This document shows, piece after piece, positions 25,494 to 36,407 of a DNA stretch of 64,000 nucleotides; position 1 is the first letter of the stretch, and every line of letters begins with the position of its first letter. Source of the DNA: Xanthomonas vesicatoria ATCC 35937 (lineage in GTDB: Bacteria > Pseudomonadota > Gammaproteobacteria > Xanthomonadales > Xanthomonadaceae); assembly GCF_001908725.1 (NCBI RefSeq), contig NZ_CP018725.1, forward strand, positions 806,001 through 870,000, read 5' to 3'. Below the pieces are notes generated by a model. It did no database searches. It saw only the letters and a program-made list of their open reading frames with translations, and was not told where the DNA came from. The position numbers and the translations under genes were made by a program.

Positions 25494-27271
25494 TCAGCGT
25501 GGCGCCGTATCCAACTGCACTTGCGCCTTGCCCACCGGGTTACGCGGGTCGCTGCCGCCGCTGAGCACATTGCTACGTTTGTCCCATTCCACGGTCTGCA
25601 GGTTGCCCCACACATGGCTGGACCCGCGCCCGCCCTCGGCGGTATCGCCGGGCTGTTTCAGCGCGTGCCCCATCGCCTCGAGACCCTTGGCGGTCTGCGG
25701 CGAGAACGCATTGCTTTCGGCGTCGATGACGTCCGGTAGCCACTGGTGGTGATAGCGCGGCAACGCGCTGACCGCCTGCGCATCCAGCCCGGCGTCGTAG
25801 CCCAGGATGCCGAGCAACACCATGGTGATGATGCGACTGCCGCCCGGCGTGCCCAGCACGATCGCCTTGTCGGCAGATTCCATGAAGGTCGGCGTCATCG
25901 AGCTGAGCATGCGCTTGCCCGGCTTGGGCGCGTTGGCCGCGTAGCCCATCACGCCAAAAGCGTTCGGCGTACCCGGCTTGAGCGCGAAGTCGTCCATCTC
26001 GTCGTTGAGCAGCACGCCGGTGCCCTTGGGGATCAGGCCCGAGCCGTACAACAGGTTGACGGTCTGGGTGGCGCCGACGCGGTTGCCTTCGCCATCGATG
26101 ATGGAAAAGTGCGTGGTCTCGTCGTCTTCCAGCGGCGTGGGATTGCCCGACAACAGATCGCTGGGCGTGGCCTTGTCCGGGTTGATGGTGGCACGCAGGC
26201 CTTGCGCATAATCCTTGCTGGTCAGCACGCGCTGCGGCACGTCGACAAAGTCCGGGTCACCCAGGAAGAAGGTGCGGTCGCGGTAGGCGCGGCGCATCGA
26301 TTCCACCACCAGATGTGTGCGGTGCACGTCATCGAGTTTGTTCAAGTCCCAGCCTTCCAGAATCTGCAGCATCGCCGCCAGCGCAATGCCCCCGAGGACG
26401 GCGGCGGCGCGGTGGTGATTTTCCAGCCGCGGTAATCGAACTGGATCGGCGTGCGCTCTTTCACCGAGTAACCGGCCAGCTCCGCGGCAGTCCAATGGCC
26501 GCACGCCTGCTTGACGCCGGCGATCAGTTTCTTGGCGGTCTCGCCCTTGTAGAACCCGTCGAAGCCCTTGTCGCCCAGCAGCGTCAAGGTGTGCGCCAGC
26601 TCGGGCTGCTTGAAGAGGTCGCCTTCGGCAATGGGCTTTCCGCCGCGCAAGTACACCTCGCGCGTGCCGGGATAGCGCTCCATCACCTCGCGCCGCGAGG
26701 CGTAGCCCTTGGCCATGCGCGCGTACACCGGGAAGCCCTCGGTGGCGATGCGGATCGACGGTGCCAGCGATTGCTTGAGCGGCAGCTGGCCGTGCTTGGA
26801 CGCCAGCTCCACCAGCGCCGCCGGCAGGCCCGGGATACCGGCCGACCACGGGCCGTTGACCGAGCGGTCGCGATCCAGCTCGCCCTGCTTGTTGAGGAAT
26901 TTCTCCGGCGTGGCCGATTCGGGCGCGTACTCGCGCGCGTCCAGCATCACGTCCTTGCCGGTCTTGGCATCGTGCAGCAGAAAGAAACCGCCGCCGCCCA
27001 GCCCCGAGCTGATCGGCTCGACCACCGCCAGCGTGGACGACACCGCAATGGCCGCATCGAACGCGTTACCGCCTTCGCGCAGGATCTGCAGGCCAGCGTC
27101 GGTGGCCAGTGCATGGCCGCTGGCCACTGCCGCACCGGGCGGATGCGCGGCGACTGCTGCGGGCGCGGCGGCGGCAGGCTTGGCACCATCGGCGGACCAG
27201 GCGGGCGGCGCCAGCACGAACGCCAGCAACAGCAGGCCGCGTGTCGAAAAATGTCGGAAGAAAGTGCTCAC
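25494..27271 (-). pseudogene. ggt: Gamma-glutamyltransferase, interrupted by a one-base frameshift
   Basis: The N-terminal part, from GTG 27271 (signal peptide RGLLLLAFVLAPPAWSA), reads in one frame to ITTAPPPSSG. The rest (GIALAAMLQILEGWDLNKLD onward to 25494) reads in another. The break is at a run of five C on the plus strand (26389-26393); a sixth would restore SSGGIAL. The downstream part contains the autoprocessing/nucleophile threonine in DETTHFSIID. The enzyme would cleave glutathione and gamma-glutamyl peptides in the periplasm. Either it is a recent pseudogene or the homopolymer was miscounted. Its start overlaps the ferredoxin stop (GTGA). Confidence 0.88.
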
Positions 27272-27552
27272 GGGGCGGGAGGCTCCTGTTCGTACAGTTC
27301 GGGATGATCGCGCTGCAGCTGCATGAGCTTGGCCAGCAATTGATCGTGGGTTTCCGGAATGGCCGGATCCGGGTCGATGCATTCGACCGGGCACACCACC
27401 ACGCACTGCGCTTCGTCGAAATGGCCCACGCACTCGGTACAACGCGCCGGGTCGATCACATAGATGGTCTCGCCCATCGAGATCGCCTGATTCGGGCAGG
27501 CCGGCTCGCAGACATCGCAGTTGACGCACAGCTCGTTGATTTTCAGCGACAT
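27268..27552 (-). CDS. YfhL-type ferredoxin, 2[4Fe-4S]
   Basis: 94 residues from ATG 27552 (MSLKINELCVNCDVCEPACP). Cluster ligands are CVNCDVCEPACP and, after TECVGHFDEAQC, VVVCPVECI, the spacing of YfhL/Alvin-type ferredoxins with an insertion in the second motif. A C-terminal helical extension rich in E, Q and P ends at PPAP. It is an electron carrier of unknown partner. It is translationally coupled to the gamma-glutamyltransferase gene downstream. Confidence 0.93.
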   Translation of the reverse strand: MSLKINELCVNCDVCEPACPNQAISMGETIYVIDPARCTECVGHFDEAQCVVVCPVECIDPDPAIPETHDQLLAKLMQLQRDHPELYEQEPPAP

Positions 27553-27783
27553 ATCGACAACACCATGCGATGCGAGGCAGCGCGGTTCAACTGCAGGCGC
27601 TGGAACGCAACGTACTGCTGCAGGCGGACGCACATGGCGCGAATCAACCAGGGGACAACGCCGTGGGCGCTGTCGGGCACCGGCCTGGCACGGCCGGCTC
27701 CGGCGATGTGCGAAGTCAGCATGCTGCTGGCTCCGCACACGGCGGCCGGCTGCGCCCTCCCGCGCATCCGGCCTGGTGCTGCA

Positions 27784-28281
27784 TTACTTGGCTTCAACGA
27801 AAGTGTATTCCACGCCCTTGGGCTGGACGATGGTCTGCACGCGCGCATTCTCGGCGGCATCGCCGATGAACAGAACGCGCACGCCCTTCATCGAATCCGG
27901 CTGCACGTCCTTGAACGCGGCCTCGATCAGGTCGGCCATCTTGGTGGAGGCCGACGAACCGAAGGCCAGCATGTTGCCCGGCTGCACGCCACGGGCGAGT
28001 GCGGTCTTGACGCTTTCCAGCTGACGCTCGTAGCTGCCGGCAAACTCGGCATCGGACTCCGGCGGCAAGTAGTACAGGAACGGGCTGTTGGTGGTGGCGC
28101 CCAGGTTCTGACCAACCACTTCCTGCAGGTACTTCTTCCAGCCCGCGTTGTCGTCCTTGGCCGGGGCCTTCAGCGCTGCCGGAGCGGCAGCGGCGGTCGG
28201 CGCCGGCTCTTCCTTCTTGCAGGCGGTGACCGCCAGAGCGGCGATCGAAGCGAGCGCCAGAGCGCGCATGGTGTGTTTCAT
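27784..28281 (-). CDS. Small conserved lipoprotein
   Basis: 165 residues from ATG 28281. The signal peptide ends with lipobox AVTAC (cysteine 21), followed by an Ala/Pro-rich linker to about 45. The mature domain contains PGNMLAFGSSASTKMADLIE and MKGVRVLFIGDAAENARVQT, with a beta-strand-rich C-terminal end (GVEYTFVEAK). I do not recognise a family; similar proteins are expected only in the Xanthomonadaceae. It sits between coaD and the ferredoxin gene. Confidence 0.82.
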   Translation of the reverse strand: MKHTMRALALASIAALAVTACKKEEPAPTAAAAPAALKAPAKDDNAGWKKYLQEVVGQNLGATTNSPFLYYLPPESDAEFAGSYERQLESVKTALARGVQPGNMLAFGSSASTKMADLIEAAFKDVQPDSMKGVRVLFIGDAAENARVQTIVQPKGVEYTFVEAK

Positions 28282-28327
28282 GAAACTCCTCCCTTTGAAA
28301 AGCGTGGTGATGGAACGACAGATGAGA

Positions 28328-29454
<1,127 letters not shown>

Positions 29455-29693
29455 CGCAGCGCGCCCGGCGCTGGCGGACGACGGCGGAACACAGGTGGTA
29501 CGAGTGGCAGCATGGTTCGGAGTGCGGGCAATGGCCGCCCATGATACCGCTGCGCCCGGCATGCCCGCCCTGCCCCGCTTTGCACCATGCGCGTCACCTT
29601 CGCGCAGGCACGCCTTGAAAAAATCCGCCGACGGCCTCATCCCCCAGGCCATCGGCCGCAGTGCGGCCTGGACCACCATGGAGCACGACCCCA

Positions 29694-31598
<1,905 letters not shown>

Positions 31599-31626
31599 GA
31601 TTTCTTCAATTCCAAGAAAGAAATAT

Positions 31627-31652
31627 AAAAAACCGGCTAAATGCCGGTTTTT
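31627..31652 (+). terminator. Rho-independent terminator of htpG
   Basis: AAAAACCGGC and GCCGGTTTTT pair around TAAAT, followed by a T run, 29 bases after the htpG stop. The A run on the other side could also stop minus-strand transcription from the next gene. Confidence 0.88.
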
Positions 31653-31695
31653 TATATAGAGGAATCAAATCAATCACGAACTCTCAACACAGCTA

Positions 31696-33024
31696 CTACT
31701 CAGGGAGGGAGGATGCCGCAGAATCGACAGATGTGCTACCCGAGGTCTTGGCTTCGCGCCGAAAAATGGCATCAAGCCGTCTGCGTAGACCAGGCACAGC
31801 GTCCATTGCTGCAGAAAATTCAACAGACTTTATAAGTTCATGAAGAGGGCTACCAGCAACATGATTGTCAACTAAACGCAAAGGGAGCTCATCGAGTCTA
31901 GTCAAAGCTATGGAGAAAAGCTGCCCTTCCATTAAAGGATCCAATCGGGCAGCTTCGCTACGATAGCCCTCATACGCTGCGGCAAGAGCAGCTTTGTAAG
32001 CGTAATCTTCGGCCAACCTGAAACGCTGTCCGATCTGAGTGGTTGCCACCCAAGCTAGCCAAACTGGCGCCCCTAGCGACAAGGCCGCTAAAATAACCTG
32101 CACTAAGACCGCACTTATATTTATAGACTGACCCGATTGATTAACCGAAGCGGCCAATATCGATGGAAACCTTGTCGCACCAATACATATAGCACCAACA
32201 AGCCCCACCATTAATGCGGCAACCCACAGATATATCGACTTATTTAGATTTTCAGCTTTGCTTGAAAAGGCCTTCGCAAGCCCTTCAGAAGTCGACGCGC
32301 GGTAAGCTGCTGCGACACGCGCCATCGTTTTTTCAGCCTCTGCAAGATGCTCCTTCAACTCGACCGATGCTGCATCTGCATGTTCCGCAGCAGCCTTAGC
32401 CGCCTGCTCATGCCGGTGCGAGCTAGTCTTGGCAAATTCCACCTCTTTCAGAGCAGCTTCCAGATCTTCTTGGGTAGCCCCGAGATTTTCAGCAAGTTCT
32501 TTAGCGGCTGCAATTTTAGCCAAAACCGCCTCAATACCCTCAATTTTACCAGAAGCATTTGACAGACGATCCGCTGCACGCGATGCGTCTCGTTGGATTT
32601 TTTGGGGCAATTTCAGCATCTCATCTACGACCGATAATTCGACCAAAGAATCAACATGAATTTTTATAGTTGTCAGTAGAGCCTGAATTCCCTCAGCAAC
32701 ATGCGCAGAACTAAAAAGATTTGGAAGAACAGTCTTTGCCAAATCAACCTTGGCCGCTAGATCGTTAAACCACTCTGACGCATGCTCGTGATTACAGGCC
32801 GTCCAGTTATAAGACTCATAACGCTCTGCAAGTGCAGTCGCACTGATCTTTAAGTCGACCGGCTGTATGACGGAGCCATTGTAGTTGAAACCAGCATAAA
32901 AAGACTGGGTTCCGCTAGGGTGGCGGGCGCCCAATTCTTCTGCAAACTCGCGTAGCGAACTGCATAGCTTCGCTGCCATCGCTGAAACGTCCTCGTTATC
33001 GCTGACAGCTACGGGTTCCGCCAT
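31696..33024 (-). CDS. Coiled-coil membrane protein of unknown function
   Basis: 442 residues from ATG 33024 with a GGGGAG ribosome site. Residues 140-250 are strongly helical and charged (AASELAEN-, EEDLEAALKEVEFAKTSS-, AEHADAASVELKEHLAEAEK-like), probably a coiled coil. Two membrane segments follow (IYLWVAALMVGLVGAICIG and VLVQVILAALSLGAPVWLAW), then a C-terminal ~130-residue soluble helical part. It is clearly A+T-richer than neighbours and lies beside an IS3 remnant, suggesting horizontal acquisition. I recognise no family. A single-gene defence or surface-sensing role is possible but unproven. Confidence 0.8.
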   Translation of the reverse strand: MAEPVAVSDNEDVSAMAAKLCSSLREFAEELGARHPSGTQSFYAGFNYNGSVIQPVDLKISATALAERYESYNWTACNHEHASEWFNDLAAKVDLAKTVLPNLFSSAHVAEGIQALLTTIKIHVDSLVELSVVDEMLKLPQKIQRDASRAADRLSNASGKIEGIEAVLAKIAAAKELAENLGATQEDLEAALKEVEFAKTSSHRHEQAAKAAAEHADAASVELKEHLAEAEKTMARVAAAYRASTSEGLAKAFSSKAENLNKSIYLWVAALMVGLVGAICIGATRFPSILAASVNQSGQSINISAVLVQVILAALSLGAPVWLAWVATTQIGQRFRLAEDYAYKAALAAAYEGYRSEAARLDPLMEGQLFSIALTRLDELPLRLVDNHVAGSPLHELIKSVEFSAAMDAVPGLRRRLDAIFRREAKTSGSTSVDSAASSLPE

Positions 33025-33227
33025 TGTTTTCTCCCCATTAGAAATGATGATCCTAGTTCGACCGCGCGTTCACAGCAACAAGCATGCCCACGGATGTGAT
33101 CGCTTCCTAGGGAAGGCAGGAACAATGCGCCAGATGCATCAACCCCAACCTGCGGTATGAGGCTGACGCGCAACGTGAGTGCATACGACTGATTTATCAG
33201 ATTTTCTAGCGGATTGGTGCCGCCCAT
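33009..33227 (-). CDS. Possible small protein upstream of the coiled-coil gene
   Basis: A frame of 72 codons from ATG 33227 overlaps the start of the next gene by 16 bases. The sequence (NLINQSYALTLRVSLIPQVG and a CCC cluster) resembles nothing I know. The overlap could mean coupling, but the frame may equally be spurious. Confidence 0.3.
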   Translation of the reverse strand: MGGTNPLENLINQSYALTLRVSLIPQVGVDASGALFLPSLGSDHIRGHACCCERAVELGSSFLMGRKQWRNP

Positions 33228-33304
33228 CAGTGCCCCCCCTTGGTCGGCAACAACTGCCGGCGCACCGCCCAGAGGTTGCAACGCCCACACCTCTTTGAAT
33301 AGTG

Positions 33305-33640
33305 ATCGAGTTTAGCCGCGTGGTTGCTGATATCGCTTTTGGTCAACCGTTGGGCACAAGCAGCTGGTGTCATGGCCCCGATTTTTTTCTCGGGTTGGCG
33401 CTCATTATAGTCGCGTCGCCACCAATCGAGCTTGGCGCGCAGGAACCAATGCTCGTTGAGGCATTCGTCGTGCTGCCTGCAATTGAAGGATTAGACGTAA
33501 GAGTTCTGGTTTGGCTTGCTAGGTTGGATCAGACGCCGCTGCCCAACACGCGCATACCCCCGTAGTCTTGCCAAAGAACTCTTCTCCGTTGTCCGTGCAA
33601 ACCAGTTCTTCGGTCGAACACTTCTTCACGTCAACGTTGC
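33305..33640 (-). pseudogene. IS3-family transposase remnant (orfB C-terminal part)
   Basis: The minus strand encodes TEELVCTDNGEEFFGK (around the second catalytic Asp of the DDE domain). After a frame change it encodes LIQPSKPNQNSYV, then a stop, then DECLNEHWFLRAKLDWWRRD and YNERQPEKKIGAMTPAACAQ. These match IS3-type transposases (L.QPGKPNQNAYVESFNGR.RDECLNEHWF ... DYN..RPH..LG..TP). The Glu codon of the DDE triad is replaced by TAA and at least one frameshift is present, so it is dead. No terminal inverted repeats were identified. Confidence 0.82.
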
Positions 33641-33871
33641 TGTGGGATTCAATTCGGTGAAGCGAGGGGGTCCGTGCCATTGAAAATAGGCCGCGGCTCA
33701 CCGCCGTATTCTCGCCCAACCCCTCTCCTGAACGGAAAGGGGTTTGATGTTGCATGTCTGAGCTCATTCGAGTGGATGCGGGCATGGTTTCTTTGCTTTC
33801 CGGTGCCATGCTCTCTTCAAAGTTAGGGTGGGTTCCCCAGTCATCCCTTCGATATGCGCTTGATGCAGCAC
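33641..33871. repeat. Intergenic stretch with partial copy of the GGAGAGGGG repeat (33715-33743)
   Basis: GCCCAACCCCTCTCCTGAAC followed by GGAAAGGGGTT is a related fragment of the repeat seen twice at 22.8-23.2 kb. The rest of the stretch between the IS remnant and the GH127 stop holds nothing recognisable. Confidence 0.55.
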
Positions 33872-36247
33872 TCACGCCGACCCCAACACCCAACATCCGA
33901 ACGCCGGCCCTGCCGAGTAGCCGGTCTCCGGTTCGATGCGGATCTGCAGGGTGGCGCGGCCTGCTACCGCTGCGGGTAAGGCGTAGTCGATGTCGACGAA
34001 GTCCAGGCCGCGATTGCCGTCCAGGCGCTCGTTGGCGATGAGCTCGCCGTCGGCGAGGAGGCGGAAGCGGCGGCGGGTTTCGTCGCCCCAGTAGCGCAGG
34101 CGCAAGATGCGGGCCTGGGCGGTGTTGCGCACGGTGAAGGCGATGAAACCACCAGTGCGGGCGTCGCGGCCGGCGCGGCGGCGGTAGCTCAGTGCGTAGG
34201 AGCTTTCGCTGGTGAGTGCGTGGGCTTTTTCGGAGGTGTCGTCGCCAAGCGCAACGTGGTCGAGCGCGCGTGTATCCAGGGCTTTTTGCTGTTGCGCGTT
34301 GGCGGCTTGTTCGGCCTGGCGTTGCTGCCAGGCAGCGGCGTTGCGATGTTCCAGATAGACGGCGCTGCGGCGGTCGAACTGGGCGTAAAACGGCGACAGA
34401 CGCCACTGCTGCGCGCCGTCGCTGTACTGGTAATGGCCGTGCGCCGGTAGCGGCTGCAGGCGTTGCAGGACTTCGTCGCCGCCGATCAGCACGGGTGTGG
34501 TGTTGTCCCAGGGCGTTGCGGCGTCGCCCAGATCGGCGGCCAGTACCAGCGGGCCGCGCATGACCACCACCCAGGCAGGATCGTCGGAGGTGGGCTCCAG
34601 ACGCAGCGGCATTCCCAGTTGCAGGGACACGGTGTCGCCAGCGGCCCACACTCGTTCGATGCGCAGGTAGCCATCGACCGGCTGCAAGGTCTGCAGTTGG
34701 CCGTTGACCTGCAGCGTGAATGCTCCGGCCCAACCGGGCACGCGCAGCGCCAACGTGCGTGCCGCCGCGGGCGCGGCATCGATCTGCAGTGTGACCTCTC
34801 CCCGCTCGGGCAGCGTGCTGCGCAAGCTCAGCGCAAACCCGGCCGCATCGCGCACCGTGGAGGGCACGTACAAATTGACGAAGACGCCCTGCCCGTCCTC
34901 CCAATAGATCGAGTCTCCGAACTGGGCGTGCGCCTCCATGCCACTGCCAACGCAACACCAGAAATCGTCGAATGGCGAGGACCAGCCGCGCGCTTCGCCG
35001 GCCAGCAGCGGTGTCATGTAGGTGAACATGCCGGTGCGCGGATGCTGCTGCGCCATCACGTGGTTGAGCAAGGTACGTTCGTAGTAATCGAAATGCACCG
35101 CCTGTGGTCCCCACTGATACAAGTGCCGGGTGAGCTTGAGCATGTTGTAGCTGGCGCAATGCTCGCAGGTCTGCTCGGTGAGAAACTTCGAGATGCTGTC
35201 CGGCTGCTGGAAGTATTCGCGGTCGCCATTGCCGCCGATCACGTAGGTGTGGTGGTCGGTGACGGTTTGCCAGAAGAAGCGCGCGGCCGCACCGGATGCG
35301 GCATCGCCGGTGACTTCGTACTCGCGGGCCAGGCCGATCAGTTTGGGGATGTTGGTATTGGAATGCTGGTGGACCAATTCGTCGCGCTGGGCGACCAGCG
35401 GGTCGATCACGGCGTGGTGATGCAGGCGCTGCGCCAATGCCAGCCACTGCGCGTCGTCGGTTTGCACATGCAATTCCACGAACGATTCGTTGAGGCCACC
35501 GAATTCGCAGGACAATACCTGTTGCAGCTGCGCATCGTTCAACGCTGCGAAAATGCCTTGCAGGTAACCGGCCAGCCCCACCGCCACCTGCAGCGCCTGC
35601 GCATTGCCGCAGTGCGCATGCACGTCGAGCAAGCCGGCGAACAACTTGTGCCAGGTGTACAGCGGCGCCCAGCTGCCGTTGAGATAGAACGGTGCCGAGT
35701 CGATCTTGCCTTTCTTCAGTTCATCGAAAACGGCGCGGCCGCTTTCGATCTGTCCTGCAGCGTTCTTGCGGGTGAAGCCGGCCACATAGCCATCGCCCGC
35801 ATGTGCCTGGCAACGCGCCAGTTCGCTGACCAGATACGCGGCACGCGTGGCGCATTGCGCATCGCCGGTTTGCGCATGCATGAGTGCCAAGGCACTGAGA
35901 TAGTGGCCGAGCGTATGGCCGGCGATGGTGTCCGCTTCCCAGCCGCCATAGGCCGGCGCCTTGGGGTCGAGACCGGCGTACAGCACGAAGTTGTGCAAGA
36001 GCCGATCAGGCTGCAGCCGCATCAGATAGCGTCGATTGGTGTTGAGCGCATCCAGAAACAGCGACGGCGTCAAGCGGACCTGGGCCAGCGGCACCGCGCG
36101 CATGCGGCCCGGCTGGGCGGCATTGGCATCGGCGGGGAAGCGCAGGAAGCCCGCGGCCACTGCCAGGCTGCTCCAGGCCAGAAAACGCCGCCGCGACAGG
36201 GTCAGCGCGTGGTCGGTGGTGCGCACGGTGTTGGATGGCTCGGTCAT
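33872..36247 (-). CDS. GH127 beta-L-arabinofuranosidase-like glycosidase, Tat-exported
   Basis: 791 residues. A twin-arginine signal (SRRRFLAWSSLAVAAGF, 18-34) precedes the catalytic (alpha/alpha)6 barrel. The GH127 zinc/cysteine site is intact: E362-H-C364 in the TCEHCASYNML block and C431-C432 in FWCCVGSGMEAH. The founding GH127 enzyme removes beta-L-arabinofuranose from hydroxyproline-linked arabino-oligosaccharides of extensin. C-terminal beta-sandwich domains follow. It is preceded by a TonB receptor gene in the same orientation and is part of the proposed glycoprotein utilisation region. Substrate is inferred by family and context. Confidence 0.88.
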   Translation of the reverse strand: MTEPSNTVRTTDHALTLSRRRFLAWSSLAVAAGFLRFPADANAAQPGRMRAVPLAQVRLTPSLFLDALNTNRRYLMRLQPDRLLHNFVLYAGLDPKAPAYGGWEADTIAGHTLGHYLSALALMHAQTGDAQCATRAAYLVSELARCQAHAGDGYVAGFTRKNAAGQIESGRAVFDELKKGKIDSAPFYLNGSWAPLYTWHKLFAGLLDVHAHCGNAQALQVAVGLAGYLQGIFAALNDAQLQQVLSCEFGGLNESFVELHVQTDDAQWLALAQRLHHHAVIDPLVAQRDELVHQHSNTNIPKLIGLAREYEVTGDAASGAAARFFWQTVTDHHTYVIGGNGDREYFQQPDSISKFLTEQTCEHCASYNMLKLTRHLYQWGPQAVHFDYYERTLLNHVMAQQHPRTGMFTYMTPLLAGEARGWSSPFDDFWCCVGSGMEAHAQFGDSIYWEDGQGVFVNLYVPSTVRDAAGFALSLRSTLPERGEVTLQIDAAPAAARTLALRVPGWAGAFTLQVNGQLQTLQPVDGYLRIERVWAAGDTVSLQLGMPLRLEPTSDDPAWVVVMRGPLVLAADLGDAATPWDNTTPVLIGGDEVLQRLQPLPAHGHYQYSDGAQQWRLSPFYAQFDRRSAVYLEHRNAAAWQQRQAEQAANAQQQKALDTRALDHVALGDDTSEKAHALTSESSYALSYRRRAGRDARTGGFIAFTVRNTAQARILRLRYWGDETRRRFRLLADGELIANERLDGNRGLDFVDIDYALPAAVAGRATLQIRIEPETGYSAGPAFGCWVLGSA

Positions 36248-36341
36248 AAGGTCAGCTTAGCTCCCGCCGCTGCTTGCAGACTGCGCGCGCCGTTGCAGCC
36301 CTGATTGCAATCGCGATGTAGGGCCCCCTGCGTCACCTGGT

Positions 36342-36374
36342 CTGCTGCTGCCCGATCGGATCGGGCAGCAGCAG
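36342..36374. promoter_or_regulatory. Perfect 16-bp hairpin between TonB receptor and GH127 genes
   Basis: CTGCTGCTGCCCGATC and its exact complement are separated by one base. There is no T run on the minus strand, so it is unlikely to be a simple terminator. It may adjust expression or RNA stability between the receptor and the glycosidase. Confidence 0.6.
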
Positions 36375-36407
36375 TGCGATCAGACAGCGGCGTCGACGTG
36401 GCCGCAC

